Assembly: GCA_023424725.1 (NCBI GenBank)
Contig: JAFADQ010000256.1
Span: forward strand, 1 to 5,773
DNA length: 5,773 nucleotides
From: Bacteroidota bacterium
Lineage (GTDB): Bacteria > Bacteroidota > Bacteroidia > Cytophagales > Hymenobacteraceae
Direction of reading: 5' to 3'
Shown: in pieces, positions 1 through 5,659 of the stretch
Numbering within the stretch: the first letter of the stretch is position 1
How the letters are laid out: each line of letters begins with the position of its first letter
The notes under the pieces: generated by a model
Told to the model about the DNA's origin: nothing
Seen by the model: only the letters and a program-made list of their open reading frames with translations
Database searches by the model: none
Made by a program: the position numbers and the translations under genes

Positions 1-1463
1 CGCAGGACATGAACGATAAAGCCCGTTTCCGGCTTAAGTTCGAGGAGCTGTTTTATGTGCAGTTAAAGCTGCTGCAGCAAAAAGTGGTGCGCAAAAAAGA
101 GCTGGCCGGGCAAATTTTTAACAAAGTTCCTACACTTACCGAGTTTTATAAAAACCACCTGCCCTTCGACTTAACAAATGCGCAAAAAAGGGTTATAAAA
201 GAGATTTATAACGATCTGAATGCCGGCAAGCAAATGAACCGCCTCTTGCAGGGCGATGTAGGCTCGGGCAAAACCATTGTGGCCTTTATTAGCATGCTCA
301 TCGCGAACGACAACGGCGCGCAGGCATGCTTAATGGCGCCTACCGAAATCCTGGCTGAGCAGCATTTTGTGGGCTTGAGTGCTTTTGCCGATGCGCTGGG
401 CATTAAAATTGGTAAGCTAATGGGCTCTACCAAAAAAAGCGAACGCAAAATACTGCACGAGCAGCTCCGCAATGGCGAAATGAAAATGCTGGTCGGCACG
501 CATGCGTTGCTGGAAGACGAAGTGCAGTTCCAGAATTTAGGGCTTTGTATTATAGACGAGCAGCACCGCTTTGGCGTAGAGCAGCGGTCTAAACTATGGC
601 GCAAAAACCCAAACGTTATTCCGCATGTTTTGGTGATGACGGCCACTCCTATTCCGCGCACCCTGGCCATGACCTTGTACGGCGACCTGGATATTAGCGT
701 GATAGACGAGTTGCCCGCCGGCCGCAAAGAAATTATTACCGTGCACCGCTACGACAACAGCCGCGTGCGCGTATTCGGTTTTTTAAAAGAGCAGATAAAA
801 GCAGGCCGCCAGATATACATTGTTTATCCGCTGATAGAAGAAAGCGAAACAATGGATTTTAAAGACCTCATGGACGGCTACGAAAGCGTGAGCCGTTACT
901 TTCCGGAATACCAAATTAGCATGGTGCACGGCAAAATGAAGCCCAAAGACAAAGAGTTTGAAATGCAGCGCTTCGTAAAAGCCGAAACCCAGCTAATGGT
1001 AGCTACTACGGTTATTGAGGTAGGCGTAAACGTGCCAAACGCCAGCGTAATGGTGATAGAAAATGCCGAGCGGTTTGGCCTCGCGCAGCTGCACCAGTTA
1101 CGTGGCCGCGTAGGCCGTGGCGCCGAGCAAAGCTATTGCATATTAATGACCGGTTTTAAGCTCAGCAAAGACAGCAAAACCCGCATAGAAACCATGTGCC
1201 GCACTACCAACGGCTTCGAGATTGCTGACACCGACCTGAAACTGCGCGGCCCCGGCGATATAATGGGCAAACAGCAAAGCGGCGTATTAGATTTGTTGAT
1301 AGCAGACCTGGCCAAAGACGGCAACCTGCTAAACGAAACCCGCACGGTAGCCCAAAACCTGCTGGAACAAGACCCAAAACTGGAACAACCCGAAAACGCC
1401 AATATAAGAGCGCACATAAATTCCCTAAAGAAAAACGCCGTAAACTGGAGCCGGATAAGTTAG
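1..1463 (+). CDS. recG: ATP-dependent DNA helicase RecG, 3' part (5' end outside window)
   Basis: RecG is a superfamily 2 DNA translocase that reverses stalled replication forks and remodels branched recombination intermediates. The frame is already open at the left edge (codons from base 3), so the ATG at base 9 is probably internal. The visible part is about 486 residues; full-length RecG is about 700, so the N-terminal wedge domain is mostly missing. Counting from the Met at base 9: Walker A GDVGSGKT at 82-89, the DEQH box followed by RFG at 183-189, TATPIPRT at 211-218, a motif V-like TTVIEVGVNVPNA at 333-345 and the motif VI arginine stretch QLRGRVGRG at 363-371. The C-terminal KLRGPGDIMGKQQSG at 411-425 is also typical of RecG. 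The order and spacing of motifs are intact and the gene ends in TAG. No neighbour suggests an operon downstream: the next gene is 830 bases away. The identification is very secure. Confidence 0.97.
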   Translation, partial: QDMNDKARFRLKFEELFYVQLKLLQQKVVRKKELAGQIFNKVPTLTEFYKNHLPFDLTNAQKRVIKEIYNDLNAGKQMNRLLQGDVGSGKTIVAFISMLIANDNGAQACLMAPTEILAEQHFVGLSAFADALGIKIGKLMGSTKKSERKILHEQLRNGEMKMLVGTHALLEDEVQFQNLGLCIIDEQHRFGVEQRSKLWRKNPNVIPHVLVMTATPIPRTLAMTLYGDLDISVIDELPAGRKEIITVHRYDNSRVRVFGFLKEQIKAGRQIYIVYPLIEESETMDFKDLMDGYESVSRYFPEYQISMVHGKMKPKDKEFEMQRFVKAETQLMVATTVIEVGVNVPNASVMVIENAERFGLAQLHQLRGRVGRGAEQSYCILMTGFKLSKDSKTRIETMCRTTNGFEIADTDLKLRGPGDIMGKQQSGVLDLLIADLAKDGNLLNETRTVAQNLLEQDPKLEQPENANIRAHINSLKKNAVNWSRIS

Positions 1464-1510
1464 GTTGATTTTACTTGTTGCTAATGAAACACAGATTATT
1501 AGCCGGAGCG

Positions 1511-1550
1511 GTTCCAAAAGACGAGGTGTTTCGCTATCGCTCAACATGAC
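1511..1550 (-). repeat. GTCAT-type intergenic repeat, copy A
   Basis: Read on the minus strand this copy starts GTCATGTTGAGCGATAGCGA and continues to about 1511. It matches the plus-strand copies at 1603, 3869 and 3981 over about 40 bases, but has GTT where they have CCT and AAC where copies C and D have AGG. These paired changes keep a small hairpin around the GATA loop (minus-strand stem 1546-1527). It is inverted relative to copy B, with the GTCAT ends facing each other 52 bases apart. Similar words are common between genes in Bacteroidota genomes, from memory; the function is unknown. Confidence 0.8.
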
Positions 1551-1602
1551 AGCACATAGTAGCCAATAATCATTGCTTTAGCTACAGCCACTACAACGCG
1601 GC

Positions 1603-1642
1603 GTCATCCTGAACGATAGTGAAAAACCTTGCCGGCCAGAAC
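1603..1642 (+). repeat. GTCAT-type intergenic repeat, copy B
   Basis: This copy begins GTCATCCTGAACGATAGTGA and continues through a GCCGGCCAGAAC tail that matches copy C closely. The ten bases before it (CTACAACGCG) also match the flank of copy D (CTACCACGCG), so the element probably starts about ten bases further left. The outer stem is weakened here: the 3' arm reads AAA where copies C and D have AGG, so two C-G pairs are lost. This may be a decaying copy. Confidence 0.85.
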
Positions 1643-1672
1643 CGCTACTGCCTTAATCAGCAATGGCCTTAA

Positions 1673-1726
1673 ACGCCGCTCTGTAGAGCAGCGCTACACC
1701 TGTAGCTCCGCTCTCCGGAGCGGCGT
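1673..1726 (+). repeat. GC-rich compound hairpin element, possible terminator
   Basis: Outer arms ACGCCGCTC (1673-1681) and GAGCGGCGT (1718-1726) are perfectly complementary over 9 bases. Inside lies a second hairpin, TGTAG (1682-1686) with CTACA (1694-1698). An alternative stem uses GCTCCG (1705-1710) and CGGAGC (1716-1721), which shares bases with the outer 3' arm, so the two folds are mutually exclusive. The element is followed by TATTTTTA, so the short stem could act as a rho-independent terminator for recG transcription, although it is about 210 bases past the recG stop. It could equally be a mobile palindromic repeat. Confidence 0.55.
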
Positions 1727-1736
1727 ATTTTTAATG

Positions 1737-1757
1737 CTGCAACGGGCAAAAAACAGG
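1737..1757 (+). repeat. Short dispersed repeat, copy 1
   Basis: The 17-base core AACGGGCAAAAAACAGG (1741-1757) recurs exactly at 5454-5470. Upstream CTGC here corresponds to CTGT there, giving 20 of 21 identical bases. The bases after the core (GCACCACAG here, TGCTACAG there) are also similar. Two copies in one window suggest a dispersed intergenic element, but its true ends cannot be set from two copies. Confidence 0.6.
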
Positions 1758-1977
1758 GCACCACAGCCTAAATCTGCTCCGGCTAATCTCTTTTCTGTAC
1801 ATTCTAATTCGGCAAAACAGCCCTCATAACCTTAAATTTACGACAGAAGATGTAGCAGAATAGTTACAAATCAATAAAATTCTGTTTTGTATACTCTGCC
1901 TTATTCAGCTTATACTAACCGCCCTGTTTTTATCAAACCAATAAGAAATATTGCCTGCCTAATTTGCCAACTATATC

Positions 1978-2013
1978 AACAGCCCAAAAGGCAAATGCTA
2001 ATTAAGGGCTGTT
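1978..2013. repeat. Inverted repeat, 8-bp arms
   Basis: AACAGCCC (1978-1985) and GGGCTGTT (2006-2013) are perfectly complementary and separated by 20 AT-rich bases. Neither strand has a direct T run after the stem, so this does not look like a standard terminator. It could be an operator or simply chance; no gene lies within 250 bases. Confidence 0.4.
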
Positions 2014-2214
2014 AAAACATTATTTTGCTATCTTTCAGGAAGTTACAAACCGGCTGCTTTTAATGGCATTCTAATTGCTAACCAGTTTTTATAACTCGTA
2101 AAAACAGCCAAAGGCAGGTTTTCTGTTGGTTTCTTACGGGCGTTTTTCCGGGCTTTGCAGCTTGCCTGCACTTTACCGGCAAAACACGCTGGCCGGGTTA
2201 TGGCCGCAAAAGCG

Positions 2215-2222
2215 TATCTTTG
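2215..2222 (+). promoter_or_regulatory. Bacteroidota-type -7 element for the 504-aa gene
   Basis: TATCTTTG matches the Bacteroidota primary-sigma -7 consensus TAnnTTTG exactly. No good TTG-type -33 element is seen about 20 bases upstream, where the sequence is GC-rich (around 2190-2196). Transcription would start near 2228, leaving an untranslated leader of about 65 bases before the GTG at 2294. Confidence 0.5.
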
Positions 2223-2293
2223 TATAATGTTTAATCCTGTTAGTCTGGTAATTAGCTAATTTTTATCAGCCTTTCAACCTTTTTAATTCGCCT

Positions 2294-3808
2294 GTGAAAC
2301 TGCTTGTTTCTGTTGTTTATTTTTGCATTTTTTCAATTACAGCCTCCATTGCTCAGGCGCCCGAGGGTCCTAAATTGAAAACCATTCCGTTTACATTCGA
2401 GATTAACCAGGACGAATCTTCGTACCACCCGGCCATAGAAACCAAAACCGTAAAGCTAACCGACAGGCAGTTCGCGATTCTGAGCAAAAACAGCAATTCC
2501 GAGTTTTCGGTTGATAGCTACGACGATAATCTGGGCAAAAAATGGAGCTCGCCGGTAAAGTTAGGGCTGGACGAAACGCCCGAACTGTTTGGCGCCAACG
2601 AGAAATATGTGTACCTGCTTACGTATAAAATGGCCAAAACCGAAGGCCAGCAGCGTGTTTTAGCGTATTATTTCGATAAAAAAACCGGCGCCCGCGCAGG
2701 CCAGAAAACCCTGATGAACGCTCCTTCTAAAGGACGCAAAATTGGCATCTCCAGCTCCGAAGACGGCTCTAAAGTAATGGTGTACCAGCATATTACGCCT
2801 AACCGCATTATTTCGGGCACGCGTGGTGTGGTATACAACGATCTTTTCGAGGAAATAAAAGAGCAGGTGTATGAGTTCGACGATCTTAACGTATCGTTCG
2901 ACCCGATTATAAAAGTTGACAACAAAGGAAACCAGTTTATAACCTTTATTACCGACGATTACCGCAAAGTCCGCATCCGGAAATTTACACCCCGTACCGA
3001 GGTCTACGGCGAGTTAATTCAGGTTTTGGGCGGCGTTTTCGATGGCACCGATATTTATATTTTCGATCATTTGCTGAAGCTGGACAATAAGGGCAATTTG
3101 TATTTCGCTTCTATCACCGTAGAAGATTCTACGATGCTGTATTACAGCCTTAAGGTAGCCCGCTTCGATTTTGAGAAATACATTGTACACATGCCCAACG
3201 AGTTTAAGTTCACCAAAAAATACCTCGATTCGTTGCCGTACTACAAACCAAAACCAGGCATGGAAACCGGCAGCATTGTAGATACTTATTTATCGGAAAT
3301 GCTGATAACGCCCGATAACGATATTATCCTGATCGCGGAGAAAAGGTACACCAACGACGAGTATCATGGCGGGCACGAAGCCAAAGAAATGCTGCTTTTC
3401 CGCTACAACGAGTTTATGGGGTACGAGTGGCTTTCTAATATAGACAAAGACCAGTTTGCCAGCCACTATCAGTTTTACTCGGGCCTTGGCTTTAAAGCAA
3501 AATATTTCGAAGACCAGGTGCAGCTGCTTACCTTCGAGCGGATAGATGGCCGCAGCGATCTGTATTTGCGCACCGTTAGCCGCGTAAACGGCACTTACCG
3601 CATGCCCGAGCCACTTGGTGTGCTTAACCCTTACGACAAGAAACCGCATTACCTGCGCGATTTTACCTTGTGGCTAAACCAGAATACTATTGTTACGGTA
3701 ACCCAAACTTCTAAAGGCCTGCAGCTAAACCGCAGCCGTGTAACTCCTGTAGTTGCCGATTCTGCTCCGTCGCTTATATTAATAGACAAACATAACACGG
3801 CTAATTAA
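2294..3808 (+). CDS. Secreted protein of unknown function, possibly beta-propeller-like
   Basis: I do not recognise a named family in this 504-residue protein. It begins with a GTG codon; that start is favoured because it gives a compact signal peptide (MKLLVSVVYFCIFSITASIA, residues 1-20, with A20/Q21 or A22/P23 as likely cleavage sites). There is no lipobox cysteine at the cleavage point, so it is probably periplasmic or exported rather than a lipoprotein. No transmembrane segment follows. The mature part is rich in aromatic beta-strand-like stretches broken by turns such as DNKGN near residues 209 and 264 and TPDND near 339, spaced like blades of a beta-propeller; this fold is inference only. 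No catalytic motif is visible. No obvious Shine-Dalgarno precedes the start, which is usual in this phylum. The gene stands alone, with a -7 box at 2215 and a terminator shared with the convergent PAP2 gene. Confidence 0.88.
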   Translation: MKLLVSVVYFCIFSITASIAQAPEGPKLKTIPFTFEINQDESSYHPAIETKTVKLTDRQFAILSKNSNSEFSVDSYDDNLGKKWSSPVKLGLDETPELFGANEKYVYLLTYKMAKTEGQQRVLAYYFDKKTGARAGQKTLMNAPSKGRKIGISSSEDGSKVMVYQHITPNRIISGTRGVVYNDLFEEIKEQVYEFDDLNVSFDPIIKVDNKGNQFITFITDDYRKVRIRKFTPRTEVYGELIQVLGGVFDGTDIYIFDHLLKLDNKGNLYFASITVEDSTMLYYSLKVARFDFEKYIVHMPNEFKFTKKYLDSLPYYKPKPGMETGSIVDTYLSEMLITPDNDIILIAEKRYTNDEYHGGHEAKEMLLFRYNEFMGYEWLSNIDKDQFASHYQFYSGLGFKAKYFEDQVQLLTFERIDGRSDLYLRTVSRVNGTYRMPEPLGVLNPYDKKPHYLRDFTLWLNQNTIVTVTQTSKGLQLNRSRVTPVVADSAPSLILIDKHNTAN

Positions 3809-3868
3809 TTAGATTAATAGTGAGGTAGTATTGTTTAAACGCAAGCTCTTCTTTCCACCCTACTGGGC

Positions 3869-3908
3869 GTCATCCTGAGCGATAGCGAAGGACCTCGTCG
3901 GCCAGAGC
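3869..3908 (+). repeat. GTCAT-type intergenic repeat, copy C
   Basis: This copy begins GTCATCCTGAGCGATAGCGA and continues AGGACCTCGTCGGCCAGAGC. It folds with 3873-3880 against 3885-3892: pairs T-A, C-G, C-G, T-A, two adjacent G.A oppositions, then G-C and C-G closing a GATA loop at 3881-3884. This is the most intact copy and a good reference for the element. Confidence 0.88.
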
Positions 3909-3980
3909 CCCTTGTATTTGAACACGATTTCAAGGATTAAAAAGCTGAACAGGATTTAACCGATGTTTCTACCACGCGGT

Positions 3981-4020
3981 GTCATCCTGAACGATAGTGA
4001 AGGAGCTCGTTAGCAAGAAC
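3981..4020 (+). repeat. GTCAT-type intergenic repeat, copy D
   Basis: This copy begins GTCATCCTGAACGATAGTGA and continues AGGAGCTCGTTAGCAAGAAC. Compared with copy C, a loop-proximal G-C pair has become A-T (AC GATA GT instead of GC GATA GC), so the stem at 3985-4004 is preserved. It is in the same orientation as copy C, and its left flank resembles that of copy B. Confidence 0.85.
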
Positions 4021-4057
4021 TGCCAAAAAAAATCCGGCGTAATTTGCGTACATCATA

Positions 4058-4095
4058 AAAGAAGAGGCTGCTCCTTTCTGGGCAGCCTCTTCTTT
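4058..4095. terminator. Bidirectional rho-independent terminator
   Basis: A perfect 14-bp stem is formed by AAAGAAGAGGCTGC (4058-4071) and GCAGCCTCTTCTTT (4082-4095) around a 10-base loop. On the minus strand the stem runs into TCTTTTATG, which suits termination of the PAP2 gene whose stop lies 54 bases away. On the plus strand it ends in TCTTTG and would catch transcripts from the 504-aa gene, about 250 bases after its stop. The AAA and TTT ends are typical of a terminator shared by convergent genes. Confidence 0.88.
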
Positions 4096-4149
4096 GTAAA
4101 ATAAAAACGCAGCATTGCTAATCTCCAAACTGAGATATTTTCGGCACAT

Positions 4150-4983
4150 TTAAAACTTATACGTTAGCGCCGCGCCGTTATACTCGAAAGTAGAAACCGG
4201 CACCAGTGACAAGCCAGAGGTGTTGCCTTTTTTGTGCAGTTGCGGCACCAGAATACCGGCGCCCGCGCCTACTACGTAGCCAATAATATTATCAGATAAA
4301 AAGTGCTTGCCCGCTTTCAGGCGCAAATACCCAACACCGGCAGGCAAGGCGGCGGCGGCTCCCCACACTACCGGCTTCCACGGCGAATCGGGGTTGTAAT
4401 CGTGAAATACTTTGGCGAAGAAAAAGCTGGCGCCGGCGGTGGCAGCCGTGTGCCCGGCAAAGAAAGAGTTTTTGGCGTTTTTGCGAATTCTTTCGTCCAT
4501 TGGCGCGCCTTCTATGGCCTGGCCGTTGGCATCAAACTCGCCATAAGCAAGCGGGCGGCGGCGTTCTGTAAACCCGTTGGCCATTGTAAAAAGGGCGCCG
4601 GTTATGGCCATGGTTTCTACGTACAACACAGCAGTTTGCCCGGCGTTGCTGCGCACATCTTCGTTAAACAGCAATGTTAAGGGAAGTGCAAACGAGCCGT
4701 AAAAACCAAAATCGCTCAGGTTTTTGGCGTCCAGATCGTAATTTCCGGCATACGGGCGGTCGAATTTGTTTACGTCATTTTTATCCATCGCCAGTACCTG
4801 GGCTTCGCTCATGCCGTCCTTATCGGTTATGCGGTACAGGCCGTAGCCATTTAGGCCAACCGCTACGGCGGTAATGGGGCCATCTACTTTAAAGCTGGTT
4901 TTATAAGGCGAGCTGCTTTGCCCATAAACAGTGGTTGCGTTTAAGGCAAACAGAAAACTAAAAACAGTTAGTATATATTTCAT
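4150..4983 (-). CDS. Exported PAP2-superfamily phosphatase-like protein
   Basis: The 277-residue protein belongs to the PAP2 (type 2 phosphatidic acid phosphatase) superfamily, whose members remove phosphate from lipid or other phosphomonoesters at the membrane or in the periplasm. An N-terminal signal peptide is clear (residues 1-21, MKYILTVFSFLFALNATTVY followed by GQ). Motif C1 is degenerate: R143-P144 is present, but the usual lysine seven residues before the arginine is N136. Motif C2 reads FFAGHTA at 174-180 with H178 as the candidate catalytic acid/base; the usual PSGH has become FAGH. Motif C3 is complete: R221, nucleophile H227 and D231 in RLKAGKHFLSD. Hydrophobic stretches at about 93-106, 117-135, 176-191, 204-220 and 232-247 agree with the family. 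The substrate cannot be told; with C1 altered, activity may be changed. The gene is divergent from the DUF2784 gene and convergent with the 504-aa gene. Confidence 0.9.
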   Translation of the reverse strand: MKYILTVFSFLFALNATTVYGQSSSPYKTSFKVDGPITAVAVGLNGYGLYRITDKDGMSEAQVLAMDKNDVNKFDRPYAGNYDLDAKNLSDFGFYGSFALPLTLLFNEDVRSNAGQTAVLYVETMAITGALFTMANGFTERRRPLAYGEFDANGQAIEGAPMDERIRKNAKNSFFAGHTAATAGASFFFAKVFHDYNPDSPWKPVVWGAAAALPAGVGYLRLKAGKHFLSDNIIGYVVGAGAGILVPQLHKKGNTSGLSLVPVSTFEYNGAALTYKF

Positions 4984-5032
4984 AGATTTAGGTTGTGATG
5001 CCTATTAAAACGGCCATCGCAGCCCTAAGGTT

Positions 5033-5428
5033 ATGATGCTACACCTGCTCGACTGGTTTTTCCTCCTCTTTCATTCGGGCATAATTATGTTTAATCTGTT
5101 TGGGTGGATATGGCAAAAAACCCGCCGCGCCAACCTTATTTTGCTGTTGCTCACCGCTTTTTCGTGGTTTGTGCTGGGCATTTGGTACGGCTGGGGCTAT
5201 TGCATTTGCACCGACTGGCACTGGCAGGTGCTGCGAAAACTGGGCGAGCACGATTTGCCCAACTCCTACATTACCTACCTGCTGCTTCGCCTCTCTCCCG
5301 AATTGTTTGTTCCGCAGGTAATAATAGATACCGCCACGGCCGGTTTGTTTTTTCTGGCGCTTGTAATTTCTGCGATGCTGAATTTGCGCGATTGGCGAAA
5401 GAAGAATACAGGAAGGAAAAATTATTAA
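5033..5428 (+). CDS. DUF2784 family small membrane protein
   Basis: The 131-residue protein matches my memory of the DUF2784 family, whose function is unknown. Typical features are FHSGIIMFNLFGWIW near residues 13-27, WYGWGYCICTDWHWQV at 51-66 and PNSYI at 76-80. Three hydrophobic segments are visible (about 7-26, 34-56 and 94-115), with a basic end (DWRKKNTGRKN), so it is probably an inner-membrane protein with a small central loop holding two cysteines (C57, C59). Two adjacent ATG codons (5033 and 5036) could both serve as start; the first is used here. The start lies 49 bases from the start of the divergent PAP2 gene, so its promoter must lie close to or within that gene's 5' end. It runs convergently toward the putative tracrRNA gene, with about 85 bases between its stop and the tracrRNA terminator end. 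Confidence 0.85.
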   Translation: MMLHLLDWFFLLFHSGIIMFNLFGWIWQKTRRANLILLLLTAFSWFVLGIWYGWGYCICTDWHWQVLRKLGEHDLPNSYITYLLLRLSPELFVPQVIIDTATAGLFFLALVISAMLNLRDWRKKNTGRKNY

Positions 5429-5449
5429 AATATAGCCGGAAGTGTTAGG

Positions 5450-5470
5450 CTGTAACGGGCAAAAAACAGG
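5450..5470 (+). repeat. Short dispersed repeat, copy 2
   Basis: This carries the same 17-base core AACGGGCAAAAAACAGG as copy 1, here at 5454-5470, preceded by CTGT instead of CTGC. It lies between the DUF2784 stop and the tracrRNA terminator, and so may mark the boundary between the older chromosome and the CRISPR locus. That reading is inference. Confidence 0.6.
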
Positions 5471-5512
5471 TGCTACAGGGCAAATTGTACTAACCTTTAC
5501 AAAATTCCGGGC

Positions 5513-5544
5513 AAAAAAAAAGCCCCTACGGAGTACGCAGAGGC
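5513..5544 (-). terminator. Rho-independent terminator of the tracrRNA
   Basis: On the minus strand, GCCTCTGCG (5544-5536) pairs with CGTAGGGGC (5530-5522) over 9 bp, including two G-U wobbles, around a TACTC loop, and is followed immediately by nine T (5521-5513). This is a textbook intrinsic terminator and fixes both the strand and the 3' end of the small RNA. On the plus strand there is no T run, so it would not serve the DUF2784 gene. Confidence 0.88.
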
Positions 5545-5612
5545 AAAGACGTTAGTCTACGGGATTTACCCTTATTGTAATAAGATTTCAAAGATTGGAT
5601 ATTGTCTTATCC
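5513..5612 (-). ncRNA. Putative tracrRNA of a type II-C CRISPR-Cas system
   Basis: A tracrRNA pairs with the repeat part of crRNA precursors and guides Cas9 binding and RNase III processing. This roughly 100-nt transcription unit sits just upstream of cas9 on the opposite strand. In order, 5' to 3' on the minus strand: a possible 5' hairpin GGATA/TATCC (5612-5597); an anti-repeat running to ACAAT at 5574; a small hairpin GGG-TAAAT-CCC (5571-5561); a second hairpin AGAC-TAAC-GTCT (5558-5547); and the terminator. The complement of the anti-repeat, ATTGTAATAAGATTTCAAAG at 5574-5593, resembles the start of Bacteroidota type II-C repeats as I remember them (GTTGTGATTTGCTTTCAAA), and a repeat starting GTTGT would pair with ACAAT through one G-U wobble. 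No repeat array is in the window, so the pairing cannot be confirmed here. The 5' end is estimated from the promoter. Confidence 0.8.
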
Positions 5613-5632
5613 GCTGTAAATATATATCTTTC
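5602..5632 (+). promoter_or_regulatory. Putative cas9 promoter
   Basis: TTG at 5602-5604 is followed, after 20 bases, by TATCTTTC at 5625-5632, one base off the Bacteroidota -7 consensus TAnnTTTG. Transcription would begin near 5638, about 20 bases before the cas9 ATG. The -33 element lies inside the anti-repeat of the opposing tracrRNA gene. The AT-rich leader has no Shine-Dalgarno sequence, which is normal for this phylum. Confidence 0.5.
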
Positions 5633-5648
5633 CATTATCACACACAAA
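5617..5648 (-). promoter_or_regulatory. Putative tracrRNA promoter
   Basis: On the minus strand TTTG (5648-5645) is followed after 20 bases by TATATTTA (5624-5617), one base off TAnnTTTG. The predicted start near 5612 falls just ahead of the anti-repeat, as a tracrRNA would need. The -7 box directly abuts the -7 box of the cas9 promoter on the other strand, so the two promoters are interleaved back to back. Confidence 0.55.
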
Positions 5649-5659
5649 ATTTATTTTAG

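Larger units (their letters stand above)
1464..2293. other. Repeat-rich intergenic region between recG and the 504-aa gene
   Basis: No convincing gene lies in these 830 bases. The left half (to about 1760) holds two inverted GTCAT-type repeats, a GC-rich hairpin element and a short dispersed repeat, each listed separately. From about 1760 to 2210 the sequence is AT-rich with many stops in all frames; I see only one inverted repeat (1978-2013) and isolated promoter-like words. A perfect -7 box for the next gene lies at 2215-2222. No strong terminator sits immediately after recG; the nearest hairpin followed by a T run ends at about 1726. Confidence 0.7.
3809..4149. other. Convergent intergenic region with two repeats and a terminator
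   Basis: These 341 bases separate the 3' ends of two convergent genes. They hold two direct copies of the GTCAT-type repeat (3869 and 3981, start to start 112 bases) and a strong bidirectional terminator hairpin (4058-4095). No reading frame or RNA gene is evident in the remainder. Confidence 0.75.

Noticed and set aside
206..727. A long minus-strand open frame inside recG (with another at 1133-1417)
   Set aside because: It is antisense to an unmistakable RecG helicase; the translation has the composition of a shadow frame and no recognisable motif.
1629..1829. A 66-codon open frame on the plus strand within the recG downstream intergenic region
   Set aside because: It runs through copy B of the GTCAT repeat, the GC-rich hairpin and the short dispersed repeat, has no domain or plausible start signal, and looks like chance coding across repeats.
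4303..4874. Two plus-strand open frames antisense to the PAP2 gene
   Set aside because: They overlap the motif-bearing PAP2 frame completely, and are Gly/Arg/Cys-rich in the way antisense shadows of GC-rich genes usually are.
4974..4981. TATATTTC on the plus strand as a -7 box for the DUF2784 gene
   Set aside because: It resembles TAnnTTTG, but there is no TTG at the right spacing upstream, and it lies in the AT-rich first codons of the PAP2 gene, so chance is likely.
5100..5448. Alternative frames overlapping the DUF2784 gene
   Set aside because: The DUF2784 frame has membrane segments and family-specific words; the others are low-quality shadow translations.
5508..5525. GGGC, nine A, GCCC as a separate hairpin
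   Set aside because: The arms are only 4 bp and the 9-base A run is better explained as the T tract of the minus-strand tracrRNA terminator.
5429..5659. A CRISPR array next to cas9 within the window
   Set aside because: There is only one repeat-like stretch (5574-5612), with no second copy at spacer distance, and its context fits an anti-repeat in a tracrRNA gene.
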